Origin: a virus
Virus record (IMG/VR): IMGVR_UViG_3300037891_000279
Coordinates: 1-24,593 of that record
Strand: one strand, 5' to 3'
Length of the DNA: 24,593 nucleotides
A program made the translations under genes and the position numbers. Below are positions 14,800-23,167 of the stretch, piece after piece. Numbering within the stretch: the first letter of the stretch is position 1; every line of letters begins with the position of its first letter. A model generated the notes under the pieces. It was not told where the DNA came from. It did not search any database and worked only from the letters and a program-made list of their open reading frames with translations.

Positions 14800-15595
14800 T
14801 GGACTCAACTTGGCGTTCAGATGGAAACATCAGGGCAAGAATGACTTTGAGCATGATTATGTTAGAACAGTACAATCATTAGCAAAGTCTTATGACTGCG
14901 GAGAAATCGTAGTCTTAGGGGATGGCGGTAGTAACTACCGTAAAGAAATATACCCCGAATACAAAGCAAACAGAAAAGAGAGATATGCAGAACAGACTGA
15001 GAAAGAGGAACGCGAGTTCCAAGAGTTCTTAGCCGAGTTTCAAGTTACTATGAATACTTTAAAGTATAAGGGACATCTTACGCTAAAATATGCAGGCGTA
15101 GAGGCTGATGATATAGCCGCTCTTATCTGTCAGAACAGAGAGAATCTAGGTATACAAAATATCTGGATGATTTCATCAGATAGAGACTGGGATTTACTTA
15201 TTGACGGAAACATAAGTAGATTCTCAACAGTCACTAGAAAAGAAACAACACTTCATAATTGGGACGAGCATTATGATTTTGACCCAGAGTACTTCTTAAC
15301 ATATAAGTGCTTGACAGGGGATAAAGGAGATAACGTTCCAGGAGTTGATGGTATCGGTCCAAAGAGAGCGACACAGATTATTCAACAATATGGAGATATT
15401 TTTGATATTATGGCGAGTTTGCCAATCGAAGGAAAGTATAAATTCATACAGAACTTAAATGAGTTCGGAAGTGAAGGACTTGAGGTTGGTATTAAACTCA
15501 TGGATTTAACATATGACGTAGATGGAGCAGTGCTCGGTCACGCCAAAGAGATTATAGGATTAGTAGAAAATTATGTCAGTGAAAATAGACTTTAG
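14738..15595 (+). CDS. 5'-3' exonuclease / flap endonuclease (FEN family)
   Basis: A 285-residue protein. LLIVDGLNLAF (Asp21), VVLGDGG (Asp62), YAGVEADDIAA (Glu122, Asp124, Asp125) and ISSDRDWDLL (Asp148, Asp150) are the metal-binding acids. LTGDKGDNVPGVDGIGPKRA (193-212) is the helix-three-turn-helix DNA-binding segment. These are the hallmarks of the 5' nuclease family (T5 D15, T4 RNase H, the Pol I N-domain). It would remove RNA primers or flaps during replication, complementing the family A polymerase. No later in-frame start lies before the first catalytic Asp, so the long overlap with the previous gene seems real. Confidence 0.93.
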   Translation: MAIKFTSHGESIPNGNLLIVDGLNLAFRWKHQGKNDFEHDYVRTVQSLAKSYDCGEIVVLGDGGSNYRKEIYPEYKANRKERYAEQTEKEEREFQEFLAEFQVTMNTLKYKGHLTLKYAGVEADDIAALICQNRENLGIQNIWMISSDRDWDLLIDGNISRFSTVTRKETTLHNWDEHYDFDPEYFLTYKCLTGDKGDNVPGVDGIGPKRATQIIQQYGDIFDIMASLPIEGKYKFIQNLNEFGSEGLEVGIKLMDLTYDVDGAVLGHAKEIIGLVENYVSENRL

Positions 15596-17348
15596 TAAAG
15601 ATAGTCTTTTAGATGAATTTGCATTAGCAACTCTAAAAGATAGATATATGGTAGGTGATGAAACTTCACCCCAAGAAGCTTTTGCGCGTGCCGCAATGGC
15701 TTTCGCAGATGATGAGGCTCATGCACAAAGACTATATGACTATGTAAGTAAACTATGGTTTATGTTTGCTACGCCAGTATTATCAAATGGAGGCACTAGA
15801 AGGGGATTACCTATTAGTTGCTTCTTGAATTATGTAGACGACAGTAGAGAGGGAATAACAGACCACTTCACAGAAAATGCTTTCTTATCTTCTTTTGGAG
15901 GAGGTATCGGAGGCAGCTGGAGTGATGTTCGTGCGTCTGGCTCAAAAACTTCAAAAGGAAGTGAGAGTACAGGGGTAGTACCTTTTATGAAGGTAGTGGA
16001 CGCAGAGATGCTCGCTTTCTCACAGGGAGTAACTAGACGGGGAAGTTACGCAAGTTATCTACATATGAGTCACCCCGAGATTGAGGAATTTTTAGATGTA
16101 CGGAAGCCAACTGGTGGCGATATTAACCGTAAGTGTACTAACATCCATCATGCTGTGGTTATTCCTGACGCTTTTATGGAGCTTATTCACTCCGCTTCAA
16201 AGTATCCTGATTTTGACGACAGCTGGGATCTTACAGATCCTCATTCCCTTGAAGTAAAGAAAACTGTATCTGCGAGAGCGTTATGGGTTAAAATACTTCA
16301 GAATAGAATGGAAACTGGAGAGCCTTACTTAATGTTTGAAGATGCGGTAAACAAAGATTTGCCCGACTTTCAGAAGAAGAAAGGAATGAAAGTACATCAC
16401 AGTAATCTGTGTTCGGAAATAACACTCGCTACAAACGAAGAACGAACAGCCGTTTGTTGCCTGTCTAGTGTCAATCTAGAGTATTATGATGAGTGGAAAG
16501 AAGTACCTGCATTTATACCTGACTTAGTCAGAATGTTAGATAACGTACTTGAATACTTTATTAACAATGCTCCTGAACAACTAGAGAAAGCTAAGTTTAG
16601 TGCTCAGCGGGAGAGGAGTATTGGACTTGGTGCTATGGGCTTTCATGCGTATTTGCAGAAGAATGGAATACCATTTGACAACCCAATGGCAACAGGCGCT
16701 AATTCTGAGATGTTCCAATATATCAAAACACAAGCGGAAAACACAACTAGACAACTAGCTGTTGAGAGAGGAGCCTGCCCAGACGATGATACTTGTTCTG
16801 TAAGGAACGCTCATCTATTGGCAATCGCTCCTAACGCTTCGTCTAGTATTATATGTGGGAACACAAGTCCAAGTATTGAACCATATAGAGCAAATGCCTA
16901 TACTCAAAAGACAAAGTCTGGTAGTAACTTAGTAAAGAATAAATTTTTAGACAAGTTGCTAATGAGTAAAATAGGACATAGTGATGTATACGATAGCACT
17001 TGGAAAAGTATTGTTGCAAACAGAGGTAGTGTACAACATCTTGACATACTCGACGAGTGGGAAAAAGATGTATTTAAAACAGCCGTAGAAATCAATCAAG
17101 CATGGATTGTAGAACACGCTTCAGTGAGACAGGAATATATCTGTCAGTCACAAAGCGTAAACCTATTTTTCCCACCTGATGTAAACAAAGGCGATTTACA
17201 TAATGTCCATATGTTAGCATGGGCGAAAAATTTAAAAACATTGTATTACTTGAGAAGTGAAGCTATCAGTAGAGCTGATAATGTTTCTAATCAAGCTAAA
17301 CGAGAAATAATATTTGAACAGTCAGACTGTTTAAGTTGCGAGGGATAA
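15573..17348 (+). CDS. nrdA: Ribonucleoside-diphosphate reductase, class Ia-type large subunit
   Basis: A 591-residue protein. Active-site cysteines are Cys83 (PISCFLN), Cys280 (NLCSEI, with Glu282) and Cys295 (AVCCLSS). The radical-path tyrosines are the pair in KTLYYLRS (about 558-559), and the C-terminal swinging pair is CLSC (Cys586, Cys589). It reduces ribonucleotides to deoxyribonucleotides. The first catalytic cysteine comes only 83 residues in (225 in E. coli NrdA), so the ATP-cone that mediates dATP feedback inhibition is absent, as in many phage enzymes. It overlaps the flap nuclease by 23 bp and abuts NrdB. Confidence 0.96.
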   Translation: MSVKIDFSKDSLLDEFALATLKDRYMVGDETSPQEAFARAAMAFADDEAHAQRLYDYVSKLWFMFATPVLSNGGTRRGLPISCFLNYVDDSREGITDHFTENAFLSSFGGGIGGSWSDVRASGSKTSKGSESTGVVPFMKVVDAEMLAFSQGVTRRGSYASYLHMSHPEIEEFLDVRKPTGGDINRKCTNIHHAVVIPDAFMELIHSASKYPDFDDSWDLTDPHSLEVKKTVSARALWVKILQNRMETGEPYLMFEDAVNKDLPDFQKKKGMKVHHSNLCSEITLATNEERTAVCCLSSVNLEYYDEWKEVPAFIPDLVRMLDNVLEYFINNAPEQLEKAKFSAQRERSIGLGAMGFHAYLQKNGIPFDNPMATGANSEMFQYIKTQAENTTRQLAVERGACPDDDTCSVRNAHLLAIAPNASSSIICGNTSPSIEPYRANAYTQKTKSGSNLVKNKFLDKLLMSKIGHSDVYDSTWKSIVANRGSVQHLDILDEWEKDVFKTAVEINQAWIVEHASVRQEYICQSQSVNLFFPPDVNKGDLHNVHMLAWAKNLKTLYYLRSEAISRADNVSNQAKREIIFEQSDCLSCEG

Positions 17349-18308
17349 ATGAGTTTATTAAAAGAAAGAGAATACTATAAACCTTTTCAATATCCTTGGG
17401 CATTTGAGAACTATAAAAAACAACAACAAATGCATTGGTTACCTGAAGAAGTACCATTACAAGACGATATAAAGGATTATAAAGAAAAATTAAGTGAAGG
17501 CGAAAGGACATTGCTAGACAATATCTTTAAGTTTTTCACACAGGCAGATGTAGATGTATGTGGAGGCTATGCCCACCACTACTTGCCTACATTTAAACAA
17601 CCAGAAGTAAGAATGATGCTTGTCAGTTACGCTGCTATGGAAGCAGTGCATCAAGAAGCATATTCTTTACTATTAGAAACTTTAGGTAAGTCAGAAGACA
17701 TGTACCAAGAGTTTTTTGATATTGGTGCTATGATGGAGAAACATGAATATCTACAAGATTTCAGCATGGAAACTCCATATGACATGGCAAAAACAATGGC
17801 GGTATATAGCGCATTTACAGAAGGAGTACAGTTATTTAGTAGCTTTGCGATTCTTCTTAACTATCCAAGACATAACTTAATGAAAGGAATGGGACAAATT
17901 GTTACATGGAGTATTCGTGATGAATCCTTACATGTTGAAGGTTTGTCAAAACTATTCAGAACATTCATTGCAGAAAATCCTGAGTTGTGGAACGATAAGT
18001 TAAAATACGAAATATACTGTGCTGCAGAAAAGACAGTAGAGTTAGAAGATAACTTTATTGATATTTGTTTTGATAAAGCAGATATACCAGATTTGACAGC
18101 AAAAGAAGTCAAGGAATATATTAGATATATTGCAGACAGAAGGTTACTGGGAATAGGTATGAAGAAGATTTTTCATAGTACTGAAAACCCCTTGCCTTGG
18201 ATTGACATGCAAGTCAACGCAGTTGAGCATACCAACTTTTTTGAAAACCGTTCTACTGAGTATGCTAAAGCTAGTACACAAGGCAATTGGCAGGATGTAT
18301 TCAAATGA
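17349..18308 (+). CDS. nrdB: Ribonucleoside-diphosphate reductase, radical-generating small subunit
   Basis: A 319-residue protein. Metal ligands are visible at the expected spacings: Asp67 (TQAD), Glu98 and His101 (EAVH), Glu158 (FTEG), Glu192 and His195 (DESLH). Tyr105 stands seven residues after Glu98, where the tyrosyl radical of class Ia proteins sits. The C-terminal tail of this family docks into NrdA. The gene starts immediately after the NrdA stop, with GAGGG as ribosome site. Together with NrdA and the upstream glutaredoxin it forms a full dNTP-supply module. Confidence 0.96.
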   Translation: MSLLKEREYYKPFQYPWAFENYKKQQQMHWLPEEVPLQDDIKDYKEKLSEGERTLLDNIFKFFTQADVDVCGGYAHHYLPTFKQPEVRMMLVSYAAMEAVHQEAYSLLLETLGKSEDMYQEFFDIGAMMEKHEYLQDFSMETPYDMAKTMAVYSAFTEGVQLFSSFAILLNYPRHNLMKGMGQIVTWSIRDESLHVEGLSKLFRTFIAENPELWNDKLKYEIYCAAEKTVELEDNFIDICFDKADIPDLTAKEVKEYIRYIADRRLLGIGMKKIFHSTENPLPWIDMQVNAVEHTNFFENRSTEYAKASTQGNWQDVFK

Positions 18309-18511
18309 GTTCAGAATTACCAACACAAACAATTACAATAGATGAAACAACACATGACGTATCGTCATTATCTAAAGACCAACAAAGTATAGTTAATGCG
18401 ATAAACAAATGTGATGTTGACCTAGAGGACTTAAAACACAAGATGGCTATAACACAGACTGCTCGACAGGCTTATGTTAACGATCTTGGCGACCAGTTAA
18501 AGGAAGAGTAA
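18305..18511 (+). CDS. Small conserved-looking phage protein, 68 aa (DUF6447-like)
   Basis: The start at 18305 overlaps the NrdB stop as ATGA; the next gene starts on its stop (TAATG). The pattern TITIDETTHDVSSLS, a helix with DLEDLKHKMA, then QTARQAYVNDLGDQL resembles small phage/bacterial proteins with TITIDGKxYxxxxLS...QTARxAYxxAL, which I believe is DUF6447. The first part looks like a short beta hairpin and the rest like an amphipathic helical pair. The function of that family is unknown. The position between RNR and the glycosyltransferases gives no further clue. Confidence 0.72.
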   Translation: MSSELPTQTITIDETTHDVSSLSKDQQSIVNAINKCDVDLEDLKHKMAITQTARQAYVNDLGDQLKEE

Positions 18512-19155
18512 TGAAAATATTCGTAGGCTATGAATCAGCATATCCTGAAATGTTTGAAGTGTGTAAGGCATCAATCTTACGATTTAATCCAACACACGAA
18601 GTTATACCTTTAATTACTTCGGAATTAGAGGAACAAGGAATCTACTATAGAAAAGAAAAAGGAAATACCGAATTTGCTTTTACTAGATTTCTTGTACCTC
18701 AACTTTCCAACTACATGGGATATTCTCTATTCTGTGATGGTGACTTTCTATGGAGATGTGACCCACAAGAGATAACTCATTTTAAGAAAGATAATGAAGA
18801 AGTTATGTGCGTACAACATGCAGACTTAATGTTTGACCAATACACTAAGATGCATGATAAATTAAACAAACCTTATGAGAAAAAATATTGGTCATCTTTA
18901 ATGTACTTTAATAATAAAGAGTGTACAATGCTAAATGAGTGGTATGTGAACAATGCTGCCGCTAAACATTTACATGGATTTACTTGGGCTAGTAACTTAG
19001 GTTCTTTACCTGCTGCTTATAATGCTCTAGTAAATTATTACGATTTTGGTGAAAGAGCCAAAGGAGTACATTTTACAGACGGTGGACCATGGATGGGTAT
19101 TTACGACCATGACGAATACTGTAAAGAATGGACAGACATATATAATTCATTATAA
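18511..19155 (+). CDS. Glycosyltransferase, GT8-like
   Basis: A 214-residue protein. MKIFVGYES opens the nucleotide-sugar domain. EFAFTRFLVPQLSNYMGYSLFCDGDFLW (54-81) is the characteristic GT8 region, with FTRF before the hydrophobic strand and the metal-binding DGD (76-78). SSLMYFNN and GPW...GI fit later GT8 positions. It would transfer a sugar from a UDP-sugar. It starts a block of glycan-related genes joined by TAATG junctions. The acceptor could be host envelope or virion protein; not determinable here. Confidence 0.82.
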   Translation: MKIFVGYESAYPEMFEVCKASILRFNPTHEVIPLITSELEEQGIYYRKEKGNTEFAFTRFLVPQLSNYMGYSLFCDGDFLWRCDPQEITHFKKDNEEVMCVQHADLMFDQYTKMHDKLNKPYEKKYWSSLMYFNNKECTMLNEWYVNNAAAKHLHGFTWASNLGSLPAAYNALVNYYDFGERAKGVHFTDGGPWMGIYDHDEYCKEWTDIYNSL

Positions 19156-20072
19156 TGAGAAACATACCTGTAACAGCAGTAGACCAGTATGATTTTTTAG
19201 CACACAGGCGTGAGCAAGAAAAGTTACATTGGGAAAAGAAAAGCGTACTAACAGAGTTAGACTCGATTCTTACTGTTGAAATAAATACTACAGAGTTATG
19301 TAATAGAACTTGTGTCTTTTGTCCGAGACACGACCCCAAAGTATTTCCAAATAGAAACTTGCATCTTACCACAAAAGGAGCTGAAACAATCGGTCTCGAA
19401 CTAGGTAAGGCAGGTTTTAGTGGAAAAATATCATTGAGTGGATTCGGAGAGAATTTACTTAATCCAAATTTCAGAGAGATAGTTCATATCTTTCGACACA
19501 CAGTTCCATTAGCAACTTTAGAGTGTAATACTAATGGAGATAAATTAACCCAAACATACGCACAAGAACTATTTGAATATAGTGGATTAGACTTGATTTA
19601 CATAAATCTTTATGATGGTGTAGAACAAATGACTCACTTTGATAAAGTTATGAAGAACATACCTGAAGAAAAGTACAAATATCGTATGCATTGGGGTGAC
19701 TTTAAAGACCATGGCTTAATACTTAACAACCGTAGCGGGGTCATCGATTGGGTAGGTATAGAAGAATCTAGTATAACTTCTTTAAAAGGAAAGCCATGTC
19801 ACTATCCTTTCTACAAAATGTTCGTAGATTGGAATGGAGATGTTCTATTTTGTAGTAACGACTGGGGTAGGGAACATGTTGTGGGAAATTTGCTGCAAGA
19901 TACATTACACAATGTATGGTTCGGTAAACCTATGACAAAAATTCGTAAAAAATTAATGAGAGGAGACAGGTCACAAAGCCCTTGTAATAAGTGTAGTGTA
20001 GACGGTTCTCTGTTTGGAAAAGAATCTTTCAATCTAGTAAAGGAGTACTATGAAAATCGCAGTAACAGGTAG
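19155..20072 (+). CDS. Radical SAM protein with SPASM-like C-terminal domain
   Basis: A 305-residue protein. INTTELCNRTCVFCPR carries the Cx3Cx2C iron-sulfur motif (Cys49, Cys53, Cys56). LSGFGENLLNP corresponds to the GxGEPLL segment that contacts SAM. A C-terminal cysteine group (Cys215, Cys233 in LFCSNDWG, Cys277, Cys280) matches a SPASM/twitch domain holding an extra cluster. VGNLLQDTLHNVWFG is also typical. Such proteins modify peptides or small molecules, and some act on sugars. Phage homologues sit in glycan clusters as here. It is not a QueE (which has Cx14Cx2C or Cx3C variants without SPASM). Substrate unknown. Confidence 0.88.
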   Translation: MRNIPVTAVDQYDFLAHRREQEKLHWEKKSVLTELDSILTVEINTTELCNRTCVFCPRHDPKVFPNRNLHLTTKGAETIGLELGKAGFSGKISLSGFGENLLNPNFREIVHIFRHTVPLATLECNTNGDKLTQTYAQELFEYSGLDLIYINLYDGVEQMTHFDKVMKNIPEEKYKYRMHWGDFKDHGLILNNRSGVIDWVGIEESSITSLKGKPCHYPFYKMFVDWNGDVLFCSNDWGREHVVGNLLQDTLHNVWFGKPMTKIRKKLMRGDRSQSPCNKCSVDGSLFGKESFNLVKEYYENRSNR

Positions 20073-20553
20073 CAGTAAATTAGCAAATTATATACAAGGT
20101 AATAAAATAAGAGTAGAGTTTGGGGCAGATTGGTCACAATATGATGTATTCGTAAACAATGCTCATGTAGAGTGGGAACAATGCAGACTTCTCGAAGAAG
20201 TGTATGAGGTATGGAAAGATGATGAAACTAAAACAATAGTTAATATTTCGTCAAGAGCCCATCAACCTAATATATCTAAAGGATATAAGTACGCTGCACA
20301 AAAGGCCGCTCTAAATCATATGGCAACTAACTTAAATTATAACAGTAATGCCAAGTGTAGAATCGCTACAATCAATTTTGGGTTATTAGAGTCTTCAATG
20401 CATTCAAGTATCTCATACGAGAGAGCAGGTGAGTGGGTAGATTGGGTGATAAAAAACCCAGACATTACTGAAATAACAATTGAAAATCCTGGAAATTATA
20501 TCCAAATTCAGAATGAAAAAGAAATCGCTAGAAGTTTGGGATTGAAGTCATAA
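20050..20553 (+). CDS. Short-chain dehydrogenase-like protein (minimal SDR)
   Basis: A 167-residue protein, clearly shorter than ordinary SDRs (about 250). VTGSSKLA (5-12) is a reduced TGxxxGxG nucleotide loop with the later glycines missing, VFVNNAH (33-39) matches the NNAG motif, VNISS (64-68) supplies the catalytic Ser, and YAAQK (81-85) is the YxxxK motif. The catalytic triad is therefore present, while the cofactor loop is degenerate. It may reduce or epimerise a sugar nucleotide for its neighbours. AGGAG precedes the ATG, and the gene overlaps the radical SAM gene by 23 bp. Confidence 0.75.
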   Translation: MKIAVTGSSKLANYIQGNKIRVEFGADWSQYDVFVNNAHVEWEQCRLLEEVYEVWKDDETKTIVNISSRAHQPNISKGYKYAAQKAALNHMATNLNYNSNAKCRIATINFGLLESSMHSSISYERAGEWVDWVIKNPDITEITIENPGNYIQIQNEKEIARSLGLKS

Positions 20554-21182
20554 TGGGACGAGTAATATTAGTAGGAAATTCAGTAGAATTACTTCAACAC
20601 GAGTACGGCTCATATATTGACAGTTTTGACACAATTGTTAGATTTGGAAAAGGCATACCTACAAATGAGAATTTCGTCTCGATAGGTAAAAAAACTGATA
20701 TGTGGATTACAGGTTTCTTAAGACAGAAGTACTGGAAACACTTTAAAGACGCAAAAGTTTTATTTAACCGATGTCGAATACATATGGACAAAGAACCTAT
20801 CACTCCTAAGATAGAAGGATTAGAGTTTACGAATATGTTTAGTGATGAAGAGATACTAGAAATATTTGATTTGGTAGGAGCTATCAATGGTAAAGCAGAT
20901 GGAGGCAATCGTCCTTCAGCAGGTTTCCTAGGTATAATGTATTTCTTGAATAAGTGTGAGTATGATAGTTTGGAAATTATAGGATTTGATTTCTTTGCTA
21001 AAAAGTTACCATTCTCCACAGGGGCAGACTATCCTGCTAGTTGGCATTTACCAGTTAATAGTATTTCAAAGACTCCTCATAATCCTAATGAGAGACAAAT
21101 AGTAAAAGAACTATCCGATAGAGGTAGATTAAATTGGAAGATTCTCTCCAACTTAGAAGAAGAATATTTAGATTTTTCCTAG
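20553..21182 (+). CDS. GT29 (sialyltransferase-like) glycosyltransferase
   Basis: A 209-residue protein. VILVGNSVELLQHEYGSYID (4-23), followed by SFDTIVRFG, follows the L sialylmotif of eukaryotic-type GT29 enzymes (VVGNSxxLxxxxxGxxIDxxDxVxRxN). GNRPSAGFLGIMYFL (118-132) follows the S sialylmotif (PSxGxxxxxxAL), then IIGFDFFA. It lacks membrane anchors, so it is probably cytosolic. Known family members use CMP-sialic acid; whether this one does is unknown. It is the last + strand gene, and its end overlaps the convergent - strand gene by 15 bp. Confidence 0.72.
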   Translation: MGRVILVGNSVELLQHEYGSYIDSFDTIVRFGKGIPTNENFVSIGKKTDMWITGFLRQKYWKHFKDAKVLFNRCRIHMDKEPITPKIEGLEFTNMFSDEEILEIFDLVGAINGKADGGNRPSAGFLGIMYFLNKCEYDSLEIIGFDFFAKKLPFSTGADYPASWHLPVNSISKTPHNPNERQIVKELSDRGRLNWKILSNLEEEYLDFS

Positions 21183-21189
21183 TCTAAAT
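21166..21189. terminator. Weak inverted repeat at the convergent gene ends
   Basis: ATTTAGA at 21166-21172 pairs with TCTAAAT at 21183-21189 across a 10-base loop that includes TTTTT. It lies exactly where the + and - strand genes converge and overlap. The stem is AT-rich, and no U-run follows it clearly in either direction, so termination activity is doubtful. Confidence 0.25.
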
Positions 21190-22118
21190 CCTACTTTCAC
21201 CAAAGACCCAGCTACGCGTTTCTGCTTAGCTGATTTCAATAATAATTTTTCATTGTTCCTAGCATTTCTTAAGTTAATAGGTATGCTTGGAATCAAATTA
21301 GTATACATATCCCAAGGTAGGGAGAGTTGTACACAAGTAGGTAACAGTAAGTAGTCTTTGATTAACCACTTATGTTGTATGTTTATTGTAAAAGATTTTC
21401 TTAACATTACATTATAGTTTACACTATCTAAAGGCCCGATGGCTTCTTTCTCTACTAGAATATCGTTTTTACCATTCATGTATAATGGTACAAATTTATG
21501 TTGATAAGTTAGTAGCTTTCCGACGAAACATTCAGTACCTGCTTGATATAGCAGTCTGTCTATCTTTGGCATGTTAGGAGATTGAGCTGCTAGTGCATCA
21601 GTTTCAGTTGGACAGAATAGTTCTTCCAATGGGAAAGTCTTTAACATGTTATAATTAAATATCATAAACTCTGGGTCAATGTTTTCCATTTTAGTTGGTG
21701 CAATAGGTATTTGTAAAATTCTGTAGAAGTCCTTGAATCTTGGATGTTTTCTAAAAACTCTTTTATGTGATAAGAAAGAAACAGAGCCACTAAAGAAATC
21801 TTCATTGGGGAAGTTGTTTGCCCATTTACCATTTATTATATTATTACCACCTAGCCATACTATTCTTTTATGTAGTCCACCTTTATCTTTCCAGTGGTCT
21901 AATAGATGTAGCATGCATTTTGCTAAGTCTGACTGTCTCCAAAAGGACTCATATATCTTTACGTTAGGAAAGTTATCCAGTATCCATTCTATAGGTGCTT
22001 CTGCCCAGTCTTTATTATTTACGTAAAGATGTATTCTTACTTCTTCTTTATCAGGCAGGAGTGAAGCTAAAGTAAACATACTCCATACTTTTTTATAGGG
22101 GTGTACTATTTCAATCAT
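21168..22118 (-). CDS. Large hypothetical protein, possible glycosyltransferase
   Basis: A 316-residue protein. I do not recognise a family with certainty. The first 75 residues alternate short hydrophobic strands and helices (MIEIVHPYKKVW, IHLYVNNKDW, NVKIYESFW), like a nucleotide-sugar domain. RIVWLGGNNIIN and EFMIFNYNMLKTFP could be donor-site strands, and the tail is basic. No DxD is obvious. The context (next to a KpsS-like protein and facing glycosyltransferase genes) favours glycan work, by inference only. Its ATG overlaps the upstream gene by 8 bp. Confidence 0.68.
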   Translation of the reverse strand: MIEIVHPYKKVWSMFTLASLLPDKEEVRIHLYVNNKDWAEAPIEWILDNFPNVKIYESFWRQSDLAKCMLHLLDHWKDKGGLHKRIVWLGGNNIINGKWANNFPNEDFFSGSVSFLSHKRVFRKHPRFKDFYRILQIPIAPTKMENIDPEFMIFNYNMLKTFPLEELFCPTETDALAAQSPNMPKIDRLLYQAGTECFVGKLLTYQHKFVPLYMNGKNDILVEKEAIGPLDSVNYNVMLRKSFTINIQHKWLIKDYLLLPTCVQLSLPWDMYTNLIPSIPINLRNARNNEKLLLKSAKQKRVAGSLVKVGFRLGKI

Positions 22119-23022
22119 GTTTTTTTATCTTTTTAAATTCCCAAAAGTTGTTAATATACGCTTGGAGTCTTTCTTCTGCATCTTCGTCAAAATCAAATAT
22201 AATTCCAGAGTTTTTTGCTGAAAATATCTTACGAAGTGCAAGGTATGAGTCTCTATTTGATATCGTATCGTAAAAGCTCTCATAGGTTAGTAAATTTTTC
22301 TCTCTCGCTACTTTAGGAAAGCTAACAAGAGAAAGTTTCTTTCTGAGAAGGATTGCAATTAATCCCATCTCACTATTAGGTGCGGTAGCTACTTCACTAC
22401 TATTAAGTAGTAATTCATACCCACCTTCTTTTTTATTTAGTACATTAGCAGCACCAAATCTTCTTTTTAAATCTGCGATGTAGATAGGAGCGGTAATTGG
22501 ATGAGGTTTAATTTTATATCCTTCATTTACTAATTTACCTACTCTATTATAATCAATCACTGTTCCTTTACATAATAAGTTACTTCCTGGTGGAAAGATA
22601 ACTTTATCGTGAAACTCTGTGTTCCATTGTAAAGTATACTTGTTCTGTAAATTATTTTTTATCTTATCGATTCTTTCTTCATCTATTTTTATGTCTGAAT
22701 TAGTAATCGATTTAAATAATTTAGTATTTATCTTTACAGAGTTAACTCTACAATATATTCCTTTACCTAAAAAATCTGTATACAACCATTTTCTAATACT
22801 GTGTAATTCATTAGTGTTAAACCATAAATCATATTCCCAGTCTATACCTTCATTAGTTTTTAGCTCTAATTTTCTTTTAAGGTTGGCTAAACCATCAAGG
22901 TCATCTTTAGGTCTAAAAGAAGAACCTGACTTCATAAAATGAGTTGCGACATCGCCCAGAGACTCATTTATTGTCATCGCTGTTAGCGGCTTCTTTTTAG
23001 GACGCTTTCTTGTTCTCTGCAT
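22111..23022 (-). CDS. Unknown protein with KpsS/GT-B-like C-terminal half
   Basis: A 303-residue protein. It begins with a very basic stretch (MQRTRKRPKKKPL). The middle and end show EGYKIKPHPITAP, then a Rossmann-like strand-helix, GGYELLLNSSEVATAPNSEMGLIAILL and KKLSLVSFP. The KPHP and S/E-V-A-T-x-x-S-E-x-G-x-x-A order recalls capsule polysaccharide (KpsC/KpsS) and other GT-B proteins, where such residues bind the nucleotide sugar. The match is partial, so this is a suggestion. It overlaps the 55-aa gene upstream by 26 bp. Confidence 0.62.
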   Translation of the reverse strand: MQRTRKRPKKKPLTAMTINESLGDVATHFMKSGSSFRPKDDLDGLANLKRKLELKTNEGIDWEYDLWFNTNELHSIRKWLYTDFLGKGIYCRVNSVKINTKLFKSITNSDIKIDEERIDKIKNNLQNKYTLQWNTEFHDKVIFPPGSNLLCKGTVIDYNRVGKLVNEGYKIKPHPITAPIYIADLKRRFGAANVLNKKEGGYELLLNSSEVATAPNSEMGLIAILLRKKLSLVSFPKVAREKNLLTYESFYDTISNRDSYLALRKIFSAKNSGIIFDFDEDAEERLQAYINNFWEFKKIKKHD

Positions 23023-23164
23023 TTTTTGCCTCGAAAAGTTGTTTTTCCATATTCTTCATTCGTTCTTCCATTTCTCCAATGCTGTCAAATATTGCTAACA
23101 TCATTGATTCCAGTTTTTTATTGAGATAGTCTGGTGTAATCTCGTCGTTCGTTGGTTTTATCAT
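22997..23164 (-). CDS. Small coiled-coil protein, 55 aa
   Basis: Read directly from the - strand: ATG at 23164, stop TAA at 22997. The product (MIKPTNDEITPDYLNKKLES... ending NAENKKAS) is one long charged helix with a Met/Ile/Leu heptad-like pattern in LNKKLESMMLAIFDSIGEME, and should form a coiled coil. GGAG lies about 12 bp before the start. The gene begins 3 bp after the repeat-protein stop and overlaps the next gene by 26 bp, so it fills what would otherwise be a gap. It could be a fibre chaperone or adaptor, but this is only a guess from position. Confidence 0.65.
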   Translation of the reverse strand: MIKPTNDEITPDYLNKKLESMMLAIFDSIGEMEERMKNMEKQLFEAKNAENKKAS

Positions 23165-23167
23165 TTT

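Noticed and set aside
15311-15316. TTGACA inside the flap nuclease gene
   Set aside because: No -10 element at a suitable distance; within the conserved helix-three-turn-helix coding segment.
17041-17046. TTGACA inside nrdA
   Set aside because: No matching -10 element downstream; within coding sequence.
19155-20072. Radical SAM gene as a QueE partner for the QueC-like protein
   Set aside because: It has a SPASM-type C-terminal cysteine group and sits 17 kb away among glycan genes.
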